From NCBI GenBank assembly GCA_024642185.1, contig JAHEBR010000119.1, forward strand, positions 1 through 6,514: a stretch of DNA of 6,514 bases. The letters are read 5' to 3'. This document shows, in pieces, positions 1 through 5,936 of this stretch. Positions within the stretch are counted from its first letter, which is position 1; the number at the start of each line of letters is the position of its first letter. The DNA is from Marivivens sp. (GTDB lineage: Bacteria > Pseudomonadota > Alphaproteobacteria > Rhodobacterales > Rhodobacteraceae). The notes under the pieces are model-generated. The model was not told where the DNA came from. It searched no databases and worked only from the letters and a program-made list of their open reading frames with translations. A program made the translations under genes and the position numbers.

Positions 1-886
1 CGTTGTTGCGGAACTTGCAGGCGATGGCGCCGGCGACGGCTTCGTCGATGTCGGCGTCGTCAAAGACGATGAAGGGGGCGTTGCCGCCAAGCTCCATCGA
101 GCATTTCATCACCTGATCGGCCGCCTGACGCAGCAGGATGCGGCCGACCTCGGTCGAGCCGGTGAAGGTCAGCTTGCGAACCTTGTGGTTTTCGCAGAAT
201 TCCTTGCCGATGTCCGAGGCGCGGCTCGAGGTGACGATCGACAGGACGCCCTTGGGCACGCCCGCCTCTTCGGCCAGAACCGCAAGCGCAAGGGCCGAGA
301 GCGGCGTTTGCGACGCGGGGCGCAGGACGAAGGAGCAGCCGGCGGCGAGCGCGGGGGCGGCCTTGCGGGTGATCATCGCCGAGGGGAAGTTCCACGGCGT
401 GATGCCGGCGGCGACGCCGATCGGCTGCTTGATGACGGTGATGCGCTTGTCGGCCATGTGGCCGGGGATCGTCTCGCCATAGATGCGCTTGGCTTCCTCG
501 CCGAACCATTCGACGAAAGAGGCGGCATAGGCGATCTCGCCCTTGGCCTCGGCCACGGGCTTGCCCTGCTCGGCGGTCATGATGATCGCAAGGTCTTCTT
601 GATTGGCCATCATCAGATCAAACCACTTGCGCATGATGTTGGCGCGGGCCTTGCCGGTGAGCTTGGCCCATTCCTTCTGGGCCTTGTAGGCGACCTCGAT
701 GGCCCGTGCGACATCGGCGCGGCTCAGATCCGCAACCTTGGCGATGACATCGCCGCGCGCGGGGTTATATACATCGAAGGTGGCTCCATCGGTCCCGCCG
801 ACCCATTCACCAGCGAGGAAGGCTTCTTCGCGCAGGAGCGAGGGGTTCTTGAGGAGCGACTTGAGATTGGTGGTATGATCGAGCAT
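1..886 (-). CDS. gabD: NAD(P)-dependent succinate-semialdehyde dehydrogenase, N-terminal part (runs off left edge)
   Basis: This cytoplasmic enzyme of the aldehyde dehydrogenase superfamily would oxidise succinate semialdehyde to succinate, the last step of the GABA shunt. The 295 visible residues match the E. coli GabD pattern as I recall it almost throughout: ITPWNFP (162-168, cofactor site), RPASQTP (189-195), FTGSTEVGR (241-249) and ELGGNAPFIVFDDAD (265-279), with the general base Glu265. The reading stops at KFRNN, a few residues before the expected GQxC catalytic cysteine, so roughly 40% of a ~480-490 residue protein lies outside the window. The ATG at 886-884 follows a GGGAGAG ribosome site. 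One oddity is Arg189, where the family normally has Lys in KPASQTP, next to the cofactor ribose. The start is divergent from the hydrolase at 966. A related semialdehyde dehydrogenase with another substrate cannot be excluded, but the GabD match is strong. Confidence 0.9.
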   Translation of the reverse strand, partial: MLDHTTNLKSLLKNPSLLREEAFLAGEWVGGTDGATFDVYNPARGDVIAKVADLSRADVARAIEVAYKAQKEWAKLTGKARANIMRKWFDLMMANQEDLAIIMTAEQGKPVAEAKGEIAYAASFVEWFGEEAKRIYGETIPGHMADKRITVIKQPIGVAAGITPWNFPSAMITRKAAPALAAGCSFVLRPASQTPLSALALAVLAEEAGVPKGVLSIVTSSRASDIGKEFCENHKVRKLTFTGSTEVGRILLRQAADQVMKCSMELGGNAPFIVFDDADIDEAVAGAIACKFRNN

Positions 887-965
887 GACTCTCTCCCGGA
901 AATTTGATCATATCTAAATCACGGGACGTATCGGAGGTCCAGCGGATTCGGGGAAGACATATAGC
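887..965. promoter_or_regulatory. Divergent intergenic region between gabD and the hydrolase gene
   Basis: The 79 bases separating two divergent starts must hold the promoters of both genes unless they are read through. The only structured part is AT-rich, 902-919 (ATTTGATCATATCTAAAT). It is an imperfect inverted repeat containing the palindrome TGATCA, in an otherwise GC-rich spacer. On the minus strand TATGAT within it would be a fair -10 box for gabD, but no good -35 box is visible. GGGGAAG at 950-956 is the likely ribosome site of the hydrolase. An operator for a divergently acting regulator is possible but is inference only. Confidence 0.35.
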
Positions 966-1742
966 ATGAACCTGGACGAAGCCTATTCCAATGCCGCCTT
1001 TATTCCGGGGGGCGCGGAGTACCCGGCCCGCTGGGAGGCGGAGGCGCGGGCCTTTCGCGATGAGGCGACCTGCGAGCTCGATCTGCGCTATGGCGAGGGA
1101 GCCCGGATGGTCTTTGATCTGTTCCATCCCGACCGGTTGGCGAAGGGGCTCGTGGTCTTTGTCCACGGTGGCTATTGGATGGAGGGCGACAAGTCCTATT
1201 GGTCGCATCTGGCGGCGGGGCCGGTTGCCAAGGGCTGGGCCGTGGCAATCCCGAGCTATGATCTTTGTCCGGACATACGGATTTCCGGGATCACCTTGCA
1301 GGTGGAAGCGGCGATCGCGGCTGCGGCCGCGCGGATCCCCGGGCCGATCCGGCTGGTTGGCCATTCTGCAGGCGGACATCTGGTGGCGCGCATGGCTTGC
1401 GCCGATCTCGCGCCGCTGTGGCGCAGCCGCGTCGAGCAGATTGTGCCGATCTCGCCGGTGGCCGAGCTTGGGCCTTTGATGCAGACGACGATGAACCAGA
1501 CGCTCTGTATTTCACGTGAGGAAGCCATGTTTGAAAGCCCCTTGCGTCTTGACAGTGTCGGATTGCCGGTGACGGTCTGGGTTGGCGCCGAGGAGCGGCC
1601 CGTTTTTCTGGATCAGGCGCGTTGGCTGGCCGATGCCTGGGGGGTGGAGCGGGTCGTCGCTCTGGGCCGGCATCATTTCGATGTGATCGAGGATCTGAGC
1701 GATCCCGAAAGCTCTTTGGTCGCGACTCTTTTGGGCCGTTAG
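966..1742 (+). CDS. Alpha/beta hydrolase, kynurenine formamidase (arylformamidase)-like
   Basis: This 258-residue cytoplasmic serine hydrolase has the usual length of arylformamidases of the alpha/beta fold, which cleave N-formylkynurenine to kynurenine and formate. It carries the oxyanion motif HGGYW (67-71), the nucleophile elbow GHSAGG (132-137, Ser134) and a C-terminal HHFDVIE (236-242, His237), in the same order and spacing style as animal AFMID. The acid expected after the sixth strand falls in VGAEERPVF (206-214), where I see Glu209-Glu210 and no Asp at the aligned place. No other tryptophan-degradation gene (kynureninase, tryptophan dioxygenase) is in the window, so the substrate is uncertain; another small ester or amide is possible. 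The gene is divergent from gabD. Its stop codon runs straight into a 61-base repeat. The ATG is preceded by GGGGAAG about nine bases upstream. Confidence 0.8.
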   Translation: MNLDEAYSNAAFIPGGAEYPARWEAEARAFRDEATCELDLRYGEGARMVFDLFHPDRLAKGLVVFVHGGYWMEGDKSYWSHLAAGPVAKGWAVAIPSYDLCPDIRISGITLQVEAAIAAAAARIPGPIRLVGHSAGGHLVARMACADLAPLWRSRVEQIVPISPVAELGPLMQTTMNQTLCISREEAMFESPLRLDSVGLPVTVWVGAEERPVFLDQARWLADAWGVERVVALGRHHFDVIEDLSDPESSLVATLLGR

Positions 1743-1802
1743 GGGCGCTGCCCCTCTGGGCCTTTGGCCCATTCACCCCGGAGTATTTTCGGCCAAAAGA
1801 AA
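1742..1802. repeat. 61-base intergenic repeat, copy 1 (two hairpins plus conserved tail)
   Basis: The element fills the whole space between the hydrolase stop codon and the convergent peptidase stop codon. It has hairpin 1 GGGGC-GCT-GCCCC (1742-1754), hairpin 2 GGGCC-TTT-GGCCC (1758-1770), the block CCCCGGAGTATTT (1776-1788) and the tail GGCCAAAAGAAA (1791-1802). A second copy with identical spacing lies at 5875-5935. From memory, elements like this follow many genes in Rhodobacterales. The hairpins could stop or protect transcripts, but no T-run directly follows them on either strand, so a classical intrinsic terminator is not clear. Confidence 0.85.
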
Positions 1803-1803
1803 T

Positions 1804-2781
1804 TCAGGCGAATTTGGTCGACCATGTGGGGAGGAGATCGTTCGGCTCGTCAGAGGCGAGAAAGACGCCGCGGGCGATGGCGCGGGCGAGGCAGGTGGCG
1901 GCGGCGTGTCCGAGGAGGACGGTATCGGCGTTGGTGGTGGATTTGCCTGTAGAAAGGGCGAAGACGAGATCGCCATCGAAGGGGGTGTGGCTGGGGAGCA
2001 ATGCGCGGGCCATGCCGTCGTGGGCGGCGGTGGCGAGGCGGGTGCAGGCGGCTTTGGTGAGGGCGGCATCGGTAGCGACGATGGCGATGGTGGTGTTCTG
2101 CGCGGGGCCGCGTTTGGTCGTGGGCGGGCCTTTGGGGTAGGTCGAGGCGGGGCCGCGCCCGCCGAATTCGCCCATTTCCTCCCAAGGGGCGGCCCAGAAG
2201 TGCGGGCCATTGCCCACCGTGGCCGAGCCGAGCGCGTTGACCGCGACGAGGGCGGCAACAGTGATGCCATCTTCAAGCCGGATGGAGGCCGAGCCGAGGC
2301 CGCCTTTCAGCGTGGCCGTGGTGGCGCCGGTGCCTGCGCCTTCGGTGCCGAGGGCGAAGTTGGACGAGGCGGCGGCGAGGGCTTGTGCGCCGAGGGCGCG
2401 GTAGGGGTTTTCGGGCCAGTCCTTGTCGCCGCCGTTGAGGAGGTCGAAGAGGATCGCCGCCGGAACGATAGGCACGCGCGTCGGACCGACCGCGAAGCCG
2501 CGGCCCATTGCCCGCAGGCCGTCAGCCACGCCTGAGGCCGCGTCGAGACCGAAGGCCGAACCGCCGGAAAGGACGATGGCGTCGACCTTCTCCACCAGCT
2601 TGTCGGGGGCCAGAAGGTCAGTTTCGCGGGTTCCGGGGGCGCCGCCCATGACATGAATGCCGGCGACCATGGGCTCCTCGCCGAGGACAACGGTCACTCC
2701 GGATTTGAGGCGGGGATCGCTGGCGTTGCCGACGAGAAGGCCGGGCACATCCGTCAGAAGGTTGCGGGGCCCTGGCGTCAT
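1804..2781 (-). CDS. P1/S58-family self-cleaving aminopeptidase/amidohydrolase (DmpA/NylC type)
   Basis: This 325-residue protein belongs to the DmpA-BapA-NylC group, N-terminal-nucleophile hydrolases made as a precursor that cuts itself into two chains. Members remove N-terminal amino acids, hydrolyse beta-peptides or, in NylC, cut 6-aminohexanoate oligomers. The N-terminal DVPGLLVG (11-18), VLSGGSAFGLDAASGV (70-85), GTGATTATLKGGLGSAS (150-166) and ATDAALTKAACTRLA (236-250) are family signatures. The likely cut is Asn229-Thr230, leaving a ~23 kDa and a ~10 kDa chain. Asp269 and Asp271 in FDGD (268-271) and Asn182 are candidate active-site residues, spaced from Thr230 as I recall them in NylC. 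No signal peptide is seen. The ATG overlaps the stop of the upstream SDR gene (ATGA), so the two are probably translationally coupled. The substrate cannot be named from sequence. Confidence 0.88.
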   Translation of the reverse strand: MTPGPRNLLTDVPGLLVGNASDPRLKSGVTVVLGEEPMVAGIHVMGGAPGTRETDLLAPDKLVEKVDAIVLSGGSAFGLDAASGVADGLRAMGRGFAVGPTRVPIVPAAILFDLLNGGDKDWPENPYRALGAQALAAASSNFALGTEGAGTGATTATLKGGLGSASIRLEDGITVAALVAVNALGSATVGNGPHFWAAPWEEMGEFGGRGPASTYPKGPPTTKRGPAQNTTIAIVATDAALTKAACTRLATAAHDGMARALLPSHTPFDGDLVFALSTGKSTTNADTVLLGHAAATCLARAIARGVFLASDEPNDLLPTWSTKFA

Positions 2782-3518
2782 ATGCAGCGCCCCCCGTCAA
2801 CCTCGAGCGCGATGCCGGTGATCATCGCGGCCTCGTCAGAGCAGAGGAAGGCGGCGGCGTTGCCGATGTCTTCGGGGGTCGAGAAGCGGCCGAGCGGGAT
2901 CGTGGAGAGAAACCGCGCACGGTTTTCTGGCGTGTCGCCGCCCATGAAGGAAGGCAGGAGGGGCGTTTCGCCGGCCACCGGGTTGAGTGCATTGACGCGG
3001 ATGCCGAATGGGGCGAGCTCGACCGCCATGGTTTGCGTGGCCGTGATCATCCAGCCCTTCGAGGCATTATACCAGTTGAGATTGGGCCGCGGGCTGCGCC
3101 CGGCGGTCGAGGCGATGTTGAGGATCGCGCCCGCGCGGCGAGCCTTCATGGCGGGGACGAAATGGCGGGCGGTGAGGTAGACCGACTTGGCGTTGACCGC
3201 GAGGACGCGGTCGAAATCGGCCTCGCTCACGTCTTCCAGTGGTTGCGGCAAATGGGTGATGCCGGCGTTGTTGACGAGGATGTCGATATCGCCCAGCGCA
3301 TCGGCCGCCTCGTAGGCGAGGGCGGCGACCGAGGCATTGTCGGAGACATCGACGGTCGCAGGCACTCCGCCGATCAGGGTCGCGACCTCGCGGGCGGCAT
3401 CGGCGTTGATATCGGCCACCAGAACGCGGGCGCCTTCCGCCGCAAACTTGCGGGCGATCCCGGCGCCAAAGCCCGAGCCGCCGCCGGTGACAATCGCCGT
3501 TTTCCCGTCCAGACGCAT
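2778..3518 (-). CDS. SDR family NAD(P)-dependent oxidoreductase
   Basis: This is a classical short-chain dehydrogenase/reductase of 246 residues, the typical length, acting in the cytoplasm on an alcohol or ketone. It has the Rossmann glycine motif TGGGSGFG (11-18), Asp36 at the end of the second strand, which favours NAD over NADP, NNAG (83-86), and the catalytic set Asn109, Ser137, Tyr150 and Lys154 (YNASK). The C-terminal SDEAAMITGIALEVDGG (227-243) is also standard. I chose the ATG at 3518-3516 because AGGAGA stands seven bases upstream. The open frame extends 21 codons further, but that extension has no ribosome site and no homology-like content. The stop overlaps the peptidase start, making a two-gene operon. 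SDR sequence alone does not give the substrate; fabG-like or glucose-dehydrogenase-like names would be over-calls. Confidence 0.9.
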   Translation of the reverse strand: MRLDGKTAIVTGGGSGFGAGIARKFAAEGARVLVADINADAAREVATLIGGVPATVDVSDNASVAALAYEAADALGDIDILVNNAGITHLPQPLEDVSEADFDRVLAVNAKSVYLTARHFVPAMKARRAGAILNIASTAGRSPRPNLNWYNASKGWMITATQTMAVELAPFGIRVNALNPVAGETPLLPSFMGGDTPENRARFLSTIPLGRFSTPEDIGNAAAFLCSDEAAMITGIALEVDGGRCI

Positions 3519-3605
3519 GGGGGCTCTCCTGTTTTCGCCAGTCTGGCCCTTTCGCCACAGTCTGTCACCCGCCCATCGCAATACCGTGAGCGGGCCCGAG
3601 GGCGG

Positions 3606-3633
3606 TTGCGCGGTCGTGGCAAAATGCTATCAC
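3606..3633 (+). promoter_or_regulatory. Putative sigma-70-like promoter of the L,D-transpeptidase gene
   Basis: TTGCGC (3606-3611) and TATCAC (3628-3633) are separated by 16 bases, and TGC directly before the second box gives an extended -10 look. Transcription would begin near 3640, leaving about 22 bases to the ATG at 3662. It lies in the 143-base spacer between divergent genes. The match is reasonable but by eye only. Confidence 0.4.
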
Positions 3634-3661
3634 TCCCTGAACTTTGGGGGACGGACCTGCG

Positions 3662-4468
3662 ATGATTGCGACGATTCTCGGCGGAAGAGGCCTTGTGCGG
3701 CTCGCTATGGCTTTCGCTGTGACGGGGAGCCTTGCGGCCTGTGTTGAGCAGGAGCCTCTTGAAGAACTTCCGCCACCTGAGCCGGTGTTTCTTGAAGGCT
3801 ATGGGCCGCTTGAGGATGATGGCTATCACCTTCCGGGCATTCCGACTGAATATCTGGAGGGCGCGAACCACAAGGTTCTGATCCAATATCCGGGCGATCA
3901 AGAGCCGGGGACGATCGAGATCGATCCCTTTGCCAAGTTTCTCTATTATGTTCTCGAGGATGGCACGGCCCTGCGCTATCCGATCGCCGTCGGGCGCGAG
4001 GGCAAGGGCCTGCGTGGCACGACCGTGATCCGCCGCAAGGCCGAGTGGCCGGGCTGGACGCCGACCGCGAATATGCTCAGGACCGAGCCCGAGGTTTATG
4101 GCCCCTTTGCGGGCGGGATTCCCGGGGGTCTTGCGAGCCCCTTGGGTGCGCGGGCGCTCTATCTATATCGCGGCGGCAAGGATACTTATTTCCGCATTCA
4201 CGGCACCAACGATTTGGGCTCGATCGGCAATTCCGGCTCGGCGGGCTGTATCCGTCTCTTCAATCAGGACATCATCGATCTCTTTGATCGGATCGAAATG
4301 GGCACGAAGGTCGTGATCCGCACTTATGAGGATTCCGTGCGGATCGAGGGTGAAGAGCTGGCCAATCGCGGAGTGGAACTGCCGCCCTATATCGCTGATC
4401 CTGATGCGATCAACGAGGCGGTTGCCGCCGATCCGGGGCCGGATCTGGGCGAGAACGCCGAGGGCTAG
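3662..4468 (+). CDS. L,D-transpeptidase (YkuD domain) lipoprotein
   Basis: This 268-residue envelope enzyme would form 3-3 cross-links in peptidoglycan or attach proteins to it. The N-terminus is a lipoprotein signal: Arg10 and Arg13, a hydrophobic run (14-23) and the lipobox LAAC with Cys27. A Pro/Glu-rich linker follows (28-50). The YkuD catalytic domain spans about 70-220, with FLYYVLEDG (93-101), HGTN (180-183, His180) and SGSAGCIRL (191-199, Cys196 nucleophile, Arg198). The C-terminal 45 residues are acidic and outside the domain. I prefer the ATG at 3662 over an upstream in-frame TTG at 3644, because the signal peptide then begins normally and GGGGGA lies upstream. The gene stands alone, divergent from the SDR operon, and its stop overlaps the convergent cupin gene. 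Residues 128-160, with GWTPTANMLR at 131-140, resemble the periplasmic ErfK/YcfS type of alphaproteobacteria. Confidence 0.9.
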   Translation: MIATILGGRGLVRLAMAFAVTGSLAACVEQEPLEELPPPEPVFLEGYGPLEDDGYHLPGIPTEYLEGANHKVLIQYPGDQEPGTIEIDPFAKFLYYVLEDGTALRYPIAVGREGKGLRGTTVIRRKAEWPGWTPTANMLRTEPEVYGPFAGGIPGGLASPLGARALYLYRGGKDTYFRIHGTNDLGSIGNSGSAGCIRLFNQDIIDLFDRIEMGTKVVIRTYEDSVRIEGEELANRGVELPPYIADPDAINEAVAADPGPDLGENAEG

Positions 4469-4809
4469 AGGCGGATCACATAATCCTTGGTGGTGGTCTC
4501 GACCACTTCCCAAGTGCCGTTGAAGCCGGGGCGGAGGATGAAGCTGTCGCCTGCTTTGACGTGGCGGGGCGTGCCGCCGTCTTCGGTCAGGATCGAGTGG
4601 CCCGCGAGGATGTGGCAATATTCCCATTCGTCATAAACGATCCGCCACTTGCCCGGCGTTGACCGCCAGATGCCGCAATAGAGCCCATCTCTTTCTTCGG
4701 CGTTCCATGAGGTGAACTCGGGATTCCCGGAGATGAGCCGGTCGGGCGCGGGGGCGCTGGTCTCGGCGAGGGTGGCATCGGGGGTGAGGCGGAGGAAGGT
4801 TTCGGGCAT
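4465..4809 (-). CDS. Cupin domain protein (cupin_3/DUF861 type)
   Basis: This small, probably cytoplasmic, single-domain beta-barrel protein has 114 residues. Residues 45-110 follow the cupin_3 pattern: CGIWRSTPGKWRIVYDEWEY (45-64), CHILAG (65-70), KAGDSFILRPGFNGTWEV (85-102). This group includes EutQ and (S)-ureidoglycine aminohydrolase relatives. Only one histidine of the usual cupin metal set is obvious (His66), with Glu61 and Glu63 before it, so metal binding and catalysis are uncertain; many stand-alone members have no known reaction. The ATG at 4809-4807 has only a weak ribosome site (GGACC). Its TAG shares the palindrome CTAG with the stop of the convergent L,D-transpeptidase gene. The start is divergent from the small membrane protein at 4898. 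Confidence 0.85.
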   Translation of the reverse strand: MPETFLRLTPDATLAETSAPAPDRLISGNPEFTSWNAEERDGLYCGIWRSTPGKWRIVYDEWEYCHILAGHSILTEDGGTPRHVKAGDSFILRPGFNGTWEVVETTTKDYVIRL

Positions 4810-4839
4810 GATCTGGTCCGGATTTTGGGCTTTGGGTCT

Positions 4840-4867
4840 TTGTATTCTGACTGAACGTGCCTAAATC
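4840..4867 (+). promoter_or_regulatory. Possible promoter of the small membrane protein/DUF1523 operon
   Basis: TTGTAT (4840-4845) and TAAATC (4862-4867) are 16 bases apart in the 88-base spacer between divergent genes, about 30 bases before the ATG at 4898. The region is visibly richer in A and T than its surroundings. Both boxes are imperfect, so the assignment is tentative. The opposite strand must also hold a cupin promoter, which I could not place. Confidence 0.3.
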
Positions 4868-4897
4868 TTGAAGTGTCCATCCAGAAGGGGGGCAGAG

Positions 4898-5173
4898 ATG
4901 GCTTTTCTCAAGCTGATTATCTTTGGATATGGGGCGCTGACAGTCGTCTATTTCAGTCTGTCGATCTATTTCCGCTCGGTTCATCGCGAGAGCCTTGAAA
5001 AGCGTTGGGACCGCGAGACCACCGAGGGCGAGGACTTGGGCGACCGGACGACCTACGTCGAAGAGGGGATGACAGAGTATGAGCAGGGCTTTGGCAGGCG
5101 CCTGATACTTCTGGTCTATATCGTGCCGACAGTTGCGGTTCCGGTGATCCTGTATTTGATGAACGCGAATTGA
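4898..5173 (+). CDS. Small two-helix inner-membrane protein, conserved in Rhodobacterales
   Basis: This 91-residue protein has two hydrophobic segments (about 4-25 and 69-87) joined by a charged loop of some 43 residues rich in Glu, Asp and Arg (SLEKRWDRE at 32-40, YVEEGMTEYEQG at 53-64). It looks like a helical hairpin in the inner membrane. From memory, similar sequences lie beside DUF1523 genes in Rhodobacterales and are sometimes labelled cation/multidrug efflux pump, a name nothing in this sequence supports. The ATG at 4898 has a strong AAGGGGGG site six bases upstream; an in-frame TTG at 4868 would add ten charged residues and is less likely. It is followed after 23 bases by the DUF1523 gene, probably in one transcript. 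Function is unknown. Confidence 0.82.
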   Translation: MAFLKLIIFGYGALTVVYFSLSIYFRSVHRESLEKRWDRETTEGEDLGDRTTYVEEGMTEYEQGFGRRLILLVYIVPTVAVPVILYLMNAN

Positions 5174-5196
5174 TGTGAAGGGTTGAGGGGCAAGAA

Positions 5197-5874
5197 ATGA
5201 GATATGTGAAGATCACCTTCCGGGTGCTGGTTGTGCTCATCGTCGGCTCGTTCCTGCACTATGTCCTGCCGCAGCATGATCTGGCCAAGATCACCTCGAC
5301 CGAGATCATTCGAACGGATCTTTCGGGTTGGAACCGGATCTTCTATGCGCAGGCTGACAGCGGTAGTGCGGAACTTGCCACTCGGGATGTTCGACTGATC
5401 AATACCCAGCGACAGAAGGCCTGGTTCCTTGGCTTTTTCCCGCGCGATGCCGCAGGGGTGATGGTCTATCGCAACGAGGATTCAGGCTGGATCTGGCCGC
5501 CCTATTTCAAGTTTGACAGTGCCGATCTTCAGGCCGAGGCGGCGGCGAATATCTCGCCTCCGGGGCAGGAGAGATGGGTTGTGATTACCCATTACGGCTG
5601 GCGCAACCGGTTCCTGTCGATCTATCCCAACGCGGTTGGTATTCGGGCGATTGACGGGCCGGATGTGCGGATCATCCCGTGGTTCAACATCTTCTTCTTT
5701 GTCTTCCTCGGCCTTGCGGCTTTGTTCATCAGGGCGGCTTGGATGCAGTTCCGCGAGCGGATGATGGATCCCGCTTTGGAGAAGGCGGGGGACCGCTGGG
5801 ACGAGATCGAGGCGGGGGCCGCAGAGAAACGCTCGCGGCTCAGGCGCTGGTTCGCGGGGCTCGGGGGCAAGTAG
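5197..5874 (+). CDS. DUF1523 family membrane protein
   Basis: This 225-residue protein has one N-terminal hydrophobic helix (about 5-20), a large middle domain (21-158) and a second helix (162-182), then a charged tail with several Arg and Lys. The segments HYVLPQHDLAKITSTEI (21-37), VMVYRNEDSGWIWPPYFKFD (88-107) and THYGWRNRFLSIYPNAV (131-147) fit the DUF1523 family, found mainly in alphaproteobacteria and of unknown function. With two helices and a positive C-terminal tail, the middle domain is probably periplasmic. GAGGGG six bases before the ATG supports this start. The gene follows the small membrane protein by 23 bases, suggesting that the two products work together. Its stop codon abuts the second 61-base repeat. 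No enzyme motif was found. Confidence 0.85.
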   Translation: MRYVKITFRVLVVLIVGSFLHYVLPQHDLAKITSTEIIRTDLSGWNRIFYAQADSGSAELATRDVRLINTQRQKAWFLGFFPRDAAGVMVYRNEDSGWIWPPYFKFDSADLQAEAAANISPPGQERWVVITHYGWRNRFLSIYPNAVGIRAIDGPDVRIIPWFNIFFFVFLGLAALFIRAAWMQFRERMMDPALEKAGDRWDEIEAGAAEKRSRLRRWFAGLGGK

Positions 5875-5935
5875 GGGGCGCTGCCCCCTCGGCCCTTGCG
5901 GGCCTCACCCCCGGAGTATTTCAGGCCAAAAGAAA
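5875..5935. repeat. 61-base intergenic repeat, copy 2
   Basis: This copy has the same orientation, length and internal spacing as the copy at 1742-1802 and again fills the gap between two convergent stop codons. Hairpin 1 is GGGGC-GCT-GCCCC (extended by one G-C pair with base 5874). Hairpin 2 is GGCCC-TTGC-GGGCC (5891-5904), different in sequence from copy 1 but still paired. CCCCGGAGTATTT (5909-5921) and GGCCAAAAGAAA (5924-5935) are identical to copy 1. Confidence 0.85.
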
Positions 5936-5936
5936 C

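Noticed and set aside
185..907. Open frame of 240 codons on the plus strand opposite gabD
   Set aside because: It lies antisense to an unmistakable dehydrogenase, is low in complexity (Gly, Ala, Arg, Asp) and shows no domain; high GC content keeps such frames open.
1742..1770. Calling the paired hairpins a simple intrinsic terminator
   Set aside because: No T-run directly follows either hairpin on the plus strand or the minus strand, and the conserved tail is not explained by that role, so it is listed as a repeat.
1906..2535. Glycine-rich 209-codon plus-strand frame resembling a PE-PGRS-like or collagen-like protein
   Set aside because: It is the complement of the S58 hydrolase gene. The glycine richness comes from reading alanine and proline codons backwards.
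3519..3581. Longer N-terminus for the SDR starting at 3581
   Set aside because: The extension has no ribosome site and lies before the usual SDR beginning; the ATG at 3518 has AGGAGA at ideal distance.
3644..3661. TTG start at 3644 for the L,D-transpeptidase
   Set aside because: It would put Asp and other polar residues ahead of the signal peptide; the ATG at 3662 gives a normal lipoprotein signal.
3033..3665. 210-codon plus-strand frame opposite the SDR gene
   Set aside because: It is a shadow of a well-supported SDR gene, with no ribosome site and biased composition.
4868..4897. TTG start at 4868 for the small membrane protein
   Set aside because: It would translate the ribosome site AAGGGGGG as part of the protein and add charged residues before the first helix.
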